DNA from: Saprospiraceae bacterium
Lineage (GTDB): Bacteria; Bacteroidota; Bacteroidia; Chitinophagales; Saprospiraceae
Assembly (NCBI GenBank): GCA_022841345.1
Contig: JALHRR010000017.1
Location: 28,519 to 92,518 of the forward strand
Direction: 5' to 3'
DNA: 64,000 nt
The notes beneath the pieces were generated by a model that was given only the letters and a program-made list of their open reading frames with translations, had not been told where the DNA came from and ran no database searches. Position numbers and translations under genes: made by a program. Position 1 is the first letter of the stretch; each line of letters starts with the position of its first letter. This document shows, one piece after another, positions 58,728 through 64,000 of this stretch.

Positions 58728-60407
58728 TTATTGAGATGTTGGTTTGTAATCGGACTTCAATTTATATAGCATTGCTAATCCATTACTTGAAGTGTATATG
58801 AGATCATAAGCTTCTTCGAGTTGAAGTAATATATTTTTAGTAGTCTCAAATTCACGTGCGCTGTCATCCAAACACCATGTAACCACATAATCAATTTGAC
58901 CTTTTTCTGATTTTGCCGGATAGCCTAAAATATCAGCATTTGGAGGTTGGTCTTCAAAACCCCGGCCGTCTACAGGCAAATGTTTATATGGATTAAGATG
59001 CCAGCTCCATGTGAAAGGGAAATATCCTGTGTAAGCTTCATAATTCCCAAGCATAACAAGGCTTTTGTCAGTGCCAATATAATCTCCGGCATGCATGAAT
59101 AGCCAGATTCTATCACTAATAACATTTCCATCTGGTGTTCGGCCATTGTGAGAAAAACTGATTGGCAACACTGTTGATCTATCTTCAATCAATTTACGGA
59201 CAGAAGTATATTCTACTGCGCCTTCAGATGCTTTACGATGAATTGGTTGTCTAACGGTAATAAATCCGATTCCTATGAAGCAACTTGCAATCATAATCAT
59301 CCATCTAAAATAATTGTGCCAGTTCAGGCTTCCTAACCACAGGATGAGCATTAAATATGGAATGCACTGAAATCGAATACTCAAAATAGTGCCTCCTGCT
59401 AAAGTACTTGGCATATTAAAGTAGAGATACAGCGCGAATACCGTTAAAAATAAAAACACATCATTAGGGCTAAATCGCTTTAATATTATTTTTAAAATCA
59501 GCCCTGAAATCAAGAAAAAAGTAATCAGATAGAAATACCATGAAGCAAAAATTTCTTCTTTTCCTGATAAGTTTACCAGTGAGGTTAGATTGAACAGATT
59601 TTCTTTTAGCTGGACAAATGATTCGTTCCCCGGCATAGGATTAAGTCCTTTTCTAAACTGATATCCAAGCAATAATAATACTGCAGGCAAAAAACATAGA
59701 AATAAATTAATCACTTCGTTTTTCCAAATGGGGAATTGTGTCTTCCAACTATTAGGTTCTTTCAAAATGCCGGACAAGAACCCCATTATCCATACAGCTG
59801 CAATAAGAGCAATGGTCATTGTAAGACCACCTCCATGTGTGAAGAACATTAAAACACCTAAAATAGACAGGATCAATTGTTTAAGTGGTGTAAATTTTTT
59901 TCGATTGTATAACCAAAATGCCAATATTAAGAACATTAAGGCTATGCTCATTGAATAATTGAAAAAGCCCATTTGAAGAGACTTTTGATAAATAAAAGGT
60001 AAACCAGCAAGTGCAAAAATTTTATTTGAGGGGTTGAGCTGGCCAAGTACCCATCTGATAGATAAAGAAAAAGCGAGAATGTAGGTCGTTAGAAAAACTT
60101 TCTCCGCAATATAGTCAGGCAAAAAACTCAAAAGAAATGCGAAAAAATAGCTTGAAAAATAATTAGGTTCCAGATTATAATTAACATCATAGTACGTTTT
60201 ATAAAAATCCTGATTTTGCCCTGTCCAATAATCCAACAATACTTTGGCATTATAAATATGACACGGACCATCGCCTGTTACGAAATATGTATTTGCAAAA
60301 ACCGGGATCAAGTGAACTGCAACCATAATCATAAAAATCCATGGTTCAAGCTTTTCTGGTTTTAAATTTAAAATATATGATTTCATGTTTTGCATGAGCA
60401 GGAGCAT
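58728..60407 (-). CDS. Polytopic membrane protein, GT-C-like
   Basis: 559 aa from 60407; ATGs at codons 5 and 8 are also possible. About 11 predicted membrane segments, with a first loop 'TYFVTGDGPCHIYNAKVLLDYW' carrying the conserved Asp pair and 'LNPSNKIFALAGLPFIYQKSLQMGFFNYSMSIAL'. The C-terminal ~140 residues are soluble ('EYTSVRKLIEDRSTVLPISFSHNGRTPDG ... GRGFEDQPPNADILGYPAKSEKGQIDYVVTWCLD'). The overall plan is that of the two preceding glycosyltransferase-like proteins but sequence similarity is low. Probably part of the same envelope-glycan function. It converges with the 57413 gene (34 bp between stops). Confidence 0.75.
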   Translation of the reverse strand: MLLLMQNMKSYILNLKPEKLEPWIFMIMVAVHLIPVFANTYFVTGDGPCHIYNAKVLLDYWTGQNQDFYKTYYDVNYNLEPNYFSSYFFAFLLSFLPDYIAEKVFLTTYILAFSLSIRWVLGQLNPSNKIFALAGLPFIYQKSLQMGFFNYSMSIALMFLILAFWLYNRKKFTPLKQLILSILGVLMFFTHGGGLTMTIALIAAVWIMGFLSGILKEPNSWKTQFPIWKNEVINLFLCFLPAVLLLLGYQFRKGLNPMPGNESFVQLKENLFNLTSLVNLSGKEEIFASWYFYLITFFLISGLILKIILKRFSPNDVFLFLTVFALYLYFNMPSTLAGGTILSIRFQCIPYLMLILWLGSLNWHNYFRWMIMIASCFIGIGFITVRQPIHRKASEGAVEYTSVRKLIEDRSTVLPISFSHNGRTPDGNVISDRIWLFMHAGDYIGTDKSLVMLGNYEAYTGYFPFTWSWHLNPYKHLPVDGRGFEDQPPNADILGYPAKSEKGQIDYVVTWCLDDSAREFETTKNILLQLEEAYDLIYTSSNGLAMLYKLKSDYKPTSQ

Positions 60408-60469
60408 TGTTTTTTAAAGATTAGGACAATGTAAATTAAATAATCGAAAAAAAATGTAGCAATCAATTT

Positions 60470-60673
60470 ATGTTAGTGATAAATTCTATTTGGAAAATTC
60501 GGGAACAGACGCTATTTGGAGGAACTCCCGATGTGTGGGGTCATGTTTGGTATTTTGTAAAGATTCCACGCAGATATAAGCCCGGTCATCCTATCAGAGT
60601 ATGGTGTGAAAACAACCATCCTGTGCCTATACTTTTAAAGGATTTCAAAGTGGAACACTGGAGAAGAAAATAG
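60470..60673 (+). pseudogene. Fragment of a C-terminal carbohydrate-module-like domain
   Basis: A 67-codon frame ('FGGTPDVWGHVWYFVKIPRRYKPGHPIRVWCENNHPVPILLKDFKVEHWRR') in a gap between two minus-strand genes. It has an aromatic-rich, beta-strand look and resembles the soluble C-terminal domain of the PMT-like protein at 55434 ('RIEIFFWHPNEDKEIRIGNIRAEIF'). There is no RBS-like sequence and no N-terminal domain, so I take it as a relic of a lost glycosyltransferase gene. It could alternatively be a small free-standing protein. Confidence 0.4.
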
Positions 60674-60693
60674 CCATACATATCAACTTAATC

Positions 60694-61260
60694 TTAAGGA
60701 CTTTTAAGAGATCTGGCATTAATCAAACTAATAAGAGAAGGGCTAATCTGTGTACTGAGAATGATTGCCAGAAATAAGTATGTATAAATTGAAGATTCAA
60801 TACAGGAATACCACCACACAAATGTTCCTCCGAAAGCCCAGGGAATTTGACAGATCAGCAAATGAAGTGGATTTGTGTTCTTCATTTTTTCAGGAAGCTT
60901 GCTCCCCAGATAATACACAAGCCAAAGCGATTTAAATGCTGTCATCGGAAAGACCCATTTTAGAGCAGCAGGCGGCAAATTCAGAAAATTTACAATAGAA
61001 ATGAATATCTGAAAATGAACTACAGCATACATCAGCCAAATGAAAATAACCAATGTCGAAGGGATAATTTGGCCCAGTTCGAGACCCCGCTGATCCAATC
61101 TCATTCTGAGTTGCAACAGTGTAGACCGGACAGCCCAAAGATCTAAAATCAAAGCAACACTCACAGCAAGAAACCCCATTCCTTCCGGCAAAATTTGGGT
61201 GCTGGGAATGATCATTAATACCAGGGCGGTTAAGCTCCATAATAGAATGTTGCGCTTCAT
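60694..61260 (-). CDS. Five-helix membrane protein, unknown
   Basis: 188 aa with about five hydrophobic segments (5-20, 28-45, 66-90, 103-118, 128-170). 'LRMRLDQRGLELGQIIPSTLVIFIWLMYAVVHFQIFISIVNFLNLPPAALKWVFPMTAF' is the longest distinctive part. No recognised family. It starts 42 bp from the stop of the DinB-like gene in the same orientation, so the two may be co-transcribed. Confidence 0.65.
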   Translation of the reverse strand: MKRNILLWSLTALVLMIIPSTQILPEGMGFLAVSVALILDLWAVRSTLLQLRMRLDQRGLELGQIIPSTLVIFIWLMYAVVHFQIFISIVNFLNLPPAALKWVFPMTAFKSLWLVYYLGSKLPEKMKNTNPLHLLICQIPWAFGGTFVWWYSCIESSIYTYLFLAIILSTQISPSLISLINARSLKSP

Positions 61261-61302
61261 GGGTGCTTAACCCTCAAAGTATCGCTTATGTTGTCAGGCA
61301 TT

Positions 61303-61830
61303 TTATTTGGTAATCAATAGCTGCATATACCTTTCCTCTATCACATTCAAATGATGCGTCTGATGTCCTATGATGGTGAATCCTTTAGCCAGCACCTGAA
61401 TCTGACTTGATGGCATCTCAATCATTCGCTTCAAATCCTCATTGTCAAATCCATCAAACAGACTGATCGTAGAAATGCGGACCCGAATCAAATCATTGAT
61501 AGTTTCTTCCAGGCTGATATTGTTTGCTTTACTTTTATCGGCCATCAGATTTTCATCATAAGGAGATAAACTTGCTCCAATATCACGAACGGTAACCAGC
61601 GTTCTGAAACAAAAAATGCGCTCCCAGTCACTCAGGTGTCTGAATATTTGACGGGTTGTCCATTTCCCTTCTGCATACACCTGATCTCCCAGTCTGTGAT
61701 ATGGTTCAAGATCAAGATTTTGCAGGGTTTCCAGACTCTGTTGGAATGCATCAATTAGATCAGTGTCAGGTACTAAATTGATATAGCGATCATAATAGAT
61801 TGGCATTGGGTTGATGTCAGAACGGGTCAT
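61303..61830 (-). CDS. DinB-like metalloprotein
   Basis: 175 aa, all-helical DinB/YfiT fold. Metal-binding His candidates are H65 ('RQIFRHLSDWERIFCFR') and H156/H160 ('FTIIGHQTHHLNVIEER'); the H.........H...H arrangement fits DinB_2. Length typical (150-180 aa). Members are putative Zn/Ni-dependent transferases using thiol cofactors. Substrate unknown. Confidence 0.9.
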   Translation of the reverse strand: MTRSDINPMPIYYDRYINLVPDTDLIDAFQQSLETLQNLDLEPYHRLGDQVYAEGKWTTRQIFRHLSDWERIFCFRTLVTVRDIGASLSPYDENLMADKSKANNISLEETINDLIRVRISTISLFDGFDNEDLKRMIEMPSSQIQVLAKGFTIIGHQTHHLNVIEERYMQLLITK

Positions 61831-61883
61831 AGCGGGAAATTTTTGATAAAAGTAAGTTTTTTCGGAGGATTTGTTTCATTTCC

Positions 61884-62180
61884 GTGATGCAGCGTATTTA
61901 GGTGATGTCTTTCTGCGCCTACGGCTTGAAAGGTGATGTTTTTTCAGGGGACACGCCCTGAAAAAGTGATACCGAGGTTCGTTTTACTCACTACGGCACA
62001 AGTGTCTTTATATTTTCCTCCGCTTCGCTTCGAAAATATAAAGGTGATGGCTGTGCATTTAATGAGGAGGCAACTTCTTCCCGGCTCTATTCTCCGTTGT
62101 ATCAACACATAATAAGCATCAGGCGTAGCACGGTGACTTTTTTTCGTTGCTACGCAAAGAAAAAGTGACAGCTGGCGCGC
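61884..62180 (+). repeat. Repeat island 6: two GTGAC/GTGATG hairpin arrays
   Basis: Array 1: GTGATG/GTGATA words at 61902, 61933, 61966 and 62044 (spacings 31, 33, 78). Hairpins: CTTTC/GAAAG; TTTTTCAGGG/GCCCTGAAAAA; and CTTTATATTTTC...GAAAATATAAAG, replacing the CCGAAATAAA stem used at 27.5 and 29.0 kb. Array 2: leader like that at 27440 (ACGTAGCACGGTGAC-type), words at 62133 and 62165 around a TTGC/GCAA hairpin, ending GTGACAGCTGGCGC and ACAAGCAGGCAGGT. Confidence 0.85.
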
Positions 62181-62251
62181 AATACAAGCAGGCAGGTTGC
62201 ATAAATTACATCGAGGTATCAATTTACAACCAGCACTCCAACTGTCTCGTA

Positions 62252-62299
62252 CACTTTCCTCGTAGGGGCGCACGGCCGTGCGCCCCTACGAGGAAAGTG
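62252..62299. repeat. 48-bp perfect palindrome
   Basis: Each half is 24 nt, starting CACTTTCCTCGTAGGGGCGC, with no loop. The core GTAGGGGCGCACGGCC-type palindrome is found as a dispersed repeat in many unrelated genomes. It can extrude as a cruciform. Confidence 0.85.
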
Positions 62300-62387
62300 A
62301 GGAAGCGCATTTCACAATTTTACACGAGCTATTTTTGGCTGTTGAGCCAGAGTTCAGCGGTTTTCTTACAATTCGCAAGGCTATTTA

Positions 62388-62557
62388 CTTGCAGCTTGAG
62401 GCTTGTAGCTTGAAGCTTCTTTCCGGCTGTTCAAACCAGCAACCAGCAACCAGCAACCAGCAACCAGCAACCAGCAACCAGCAACCAGCAACCAGCAACC
62501 AGCAACAATCGACAGCTGTTTTCTCGCAGCTCGCAGCTCACGGCTCGCAGCTCGCAG
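62388..62557 (+). repeat. Heptamer minisatellites CTTGNAG, CCAGCAA and CTCGCAG
   Basis: CTTGCAG, CTTGAGG, CTTGTAG, CTTGAAG (62388-62415); then CCGGCTGTT and CCAGCAA x10 (62436-62505); then AGCTGTT and CTCGCAG x5 with one CTCACGG (62523-62557), leading into GGCTGTT. Three different 7-bp words within 170 bp, each beside GGCTGTT/AGCTGTT. Confidence 0.85.
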
Positions 62558-62564
62558 CTGGCTG

Positions 62565-64000
62565 TTACTTCAACTGCCCCATTATCTCACTCACCGCTCT
62601 TTCCAATTGCGGATCTCTGCCTTCAAGCCTGTCTTTGAATGTATTAGCGACCGGGATATCTGGTTGCACACCTTCCAATTCCAGATTTTTTCCATCCAAA
62701 GTGTAGCATCCCCATCCCGGAACCCTGTAGAATGAACCATCTACAAGTCCTTTTCCTGAGGTGAAAATGATCCATCTGTATGTTTCTGTTCCGATGATTT
62801 TACCGAGTCCAAGTTCTTTGAATCCTGCGGCTGTCATTTCAGCATCACTCAGTGATTGTTCATTTATGAGCAAGACGATCGGATGTGCAGCTGGCGTGAA
62901 ATTGGACTGGACAGTGAATGCTCCCTCACGGTACTTCCACTGAAGGTAGGGACGCTGACTCAGGAAGCGCAAGACATCATCATGAACATTTCCACCGGTG
63001 TTGAATCTTAAGTCCAGAATCAATCCCTCTTTCGCATATTCTTCACTATTCATATCCATCATGAATTTATCCAGTTCAACTCTGCCCATGTTGCGCATAT
63101 GTGAGTAGGCAATTCTGTTTTTTCCCTTACTGCGGACCAGACTACGGTTGTTGTCGATCCATTCATCATATAGCAAAGAAACCAGTGCTGAATATGCCTG
63201 AGGCCTGACTTTGATATTGTATTTTTCAGATCCGCGGGTAAAGCTGAGACTCAGCTCTTCATCCAGGGAAGGCTGTGCAAAATAATAGTGTCTTGATACC
63301 TTAGAATCTACCGCTTCACCATTTACATGAGTCAAAACATCGCCGGCTTTAATATCTTTTCCTTTCTTATCAGACGGGCTGTTTTTGACCACATATTTTA
63401 CAGTATATGGTTTATCTTCCTCGAAAATAATTCCGGTCTCGGCATTTTGGGTTTTGTAAAATATTTTCTCCTCATCTCCGGAAGAAGCGAATCCTAAATG
63501 TGATGCATTTAATTCACCCAGCATGTCATTCAATACTGTACGCAGGTCAGCGCGGGACCCAAGATGAGGCAGATAAGCTGCGTACCTTTTTTTCATTTCG
63601 GGCCAGTCCACACCGTGGAATGTTTCATTGTAAAAGTTCTCTTCAATATTTGCCCAGGTTTCGTGAAACATCTGATTGAATTCTTCCTGCAGATTTTTAC
63701 GGAATTTGTAGCTGATTTCTATTTTTTCGACCTTTTTTGATTCAAGATTTACAGTATGGATATCGCCTGAGAGTAAGCCATACATTTTACCGCCCACTTC
63801 GACGATATAGACTGCGCCTTGAACAGCGCCTTCGATTTTTTCTGTCTTGGGAGGCGTAAATGGTTCGTAAGTTGTTTTCCACCAATTTGATTTTCCCTCA
63901 CCTGTAACGTGCCGCCATTCGAGATATGCAAAGCAATATACGGAGACAGAAGTCCCTAATGCAGCTATAATTGTTAAATTTCTAATTGCCGGTATTACAC
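62565..64000 (-). CDS. Tricorn-type S41 serine protease with PDZ domain (N-terminus outside window)
   Basis: The minus-strand frame is open to the right edge (an apparent GTG start at 63797 is internal), so the beta-propeller N-terminal part lies beyond 64000. Visible order: end of the propeller ('SNWWKTTYEPFTPPKTEKIEGAV'), a helical C1 domain ('MFHETWANIEENFYNETFHGVDWPEMKKRYAAYLPHL'), a PDZ domain ('PSDKKGKDIKAGDVLTHVNGEAVDSKVSR'), and the C2 catalytic domain with 'RFNTGGNVHDDVLRFLSQR' and nucleophile Ser in 'NEQSLSDAEMTAAGFKEL'. C-terminal 'GVQPDIPVANTF' is typical. By family knowledge tricorn-like proteases trim peptides to small products in the periplasm or cytoplasm. The start codon and exact length cannot be given. 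Confidence 0.9.
   Translation of the reverse strand, partial: VIPAIRNLTIIAALGTSVSVYCFAYLEWRHVTGEGKSNWWKTTYEPFTPPKTEKIEGAVQGAVYIVEVGGKMYGLLSGDIHTVNLESKKVEKIEISYKFRKNLQEEFNQMFHETWANIEENFYNETFHGVDWPEMKKRYAAYLPHLGSRADLRTVLNDMLGELNASHLGFASSGDEEKIFYKTQNAETGIIFEEDKPYTVKYVVKNSPSDKKGKDIKAGDVLTHVNGEAVDSKVSRHYYFAQPSLDEELSLSFTRGSEKYNIKVRPQAYSALVSLLYDEWIDNNRSLVRSKGKNRIAYSHMRNMGRVELDKFMMDMNSEEYAKEGLILDLRFNTGGNVHDDVLRFLSQRPYLQWKYREGAFTVQSNFTPAAHPIVLLINEQSLSDAEMTAAGFKELGLGKIIGTETYRWIIFTSGKGLVDGSFYRVPGWGCYTLDGKNLELEGVQPDIPVANTFKDRLEGRDPQLERAVSEIMGQLK

Noticed and set aside
62147..62706. Frames with QPATSN repeats and MRPYEES ends at 62147-62706
   Set aside because: They read through the CCAGCAA minisatellite and the 48-bp palindrome, both of which are non-coding repeats.
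1..64000. Prophage or complete insertion sequence
   Set aside because: No integrase, transposase, capsid or terminase genes were seen; the mobile-looking content is limited to repeats and fragments.

Overview
The window reads as a chromosomal segment of a Bacteroidota bacterium, most likely from the Saprospirales/Chitinophagales part of the phylum. I infer this from six proteins with type IX secretion (T9SS) C-terminal sorting domains ('PNPxxD...GK.I..K' tails), several LytS/LytTR two-component genes, TAnnTTTG promoter boxes, moderately AT-rich DNA, and families such as delta-60 repeat, ASPIC/UnbV, SprB-repeat and GEVED proteins. No rRNA, tRNA, complete insertion sequence or CRISPR array was found.

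Layout. 1-3.5 kb: two T9SS-sorted surface proteins. 3.5-4.2 kb: gene-free, with a duplicated promoter-like unit, a tRNA-3'-end-like fragment and a strong terminator. 4.2-7.3 kb: two translationally coupled LytS-type kinases (the first with a decayed ATP-binding domain) and a LytTR regulator. 7.5-11.8 kb: a DUF4062-STAND NTPase, a TRIC-type channel and a SLOG-like protein. 12-18 kb: small lipoproteins and hypotheticals, a DUF2786-like protein, a gene broken by an in-frame stop, and an orphan UPF0175 antitoxin with the stub of its toxin. 18.7-24.5 kb: LpxR-like deacylase with a subtilase, a delta-60 T9SS protein, a di-heme peroxidase with a T9SS tail. 24.6-27 kb: hicBA, DUF1801, methyltransferase, a short beta-repeat protein. 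27-34 kb: hypothetical and lipoprotein genes separated by dense repeat islands. 34-39 kb: glycosyltransferase, esterase lipoprotein, TetR regulator with a nested palindromic operator, and a second LytS/LytTR pair. 39.3-41.2 kb: FG-GAP/UnbV T9SS protein. 41.7-55.1 kb: a three-gene operon of giant exported proteins (1211, about 882 and 2318 aa). 55.4-60.4 kb: three polytopic glycosyltransferase-like membrane proteins. 60.5-64 kb: a gene fragment, a membrane protein, a DinB-like protein, a repeat island, and the C-terminal part of a tricorn-type S41 protease that leaves the window.

The most unusual content is intergenic. Three repeat families are interleaved in gene-free islands. (1) Arrays of imperfect hairpins separated by a GTGAC/GTGATG word at conserved spacings (about 31, 32, 50 bp), ending in GTGACAGCTGGCGC; the stems differ between copies but stay self-complementary. 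(2) A 142-154 bp element with constant ends (TTTGGGCCTCC ... TATCGCTGAGGC) and a copy-specific long hairpin. (3) Heptamer (7-bp) minisatellites placed next to a GGCTGTT word, with a different heptamer at each locus. Conserved frame with changed but complementary stems suggests selection on structure, or a copying process that makes new inverted repeats. I do not recognise these families by name.
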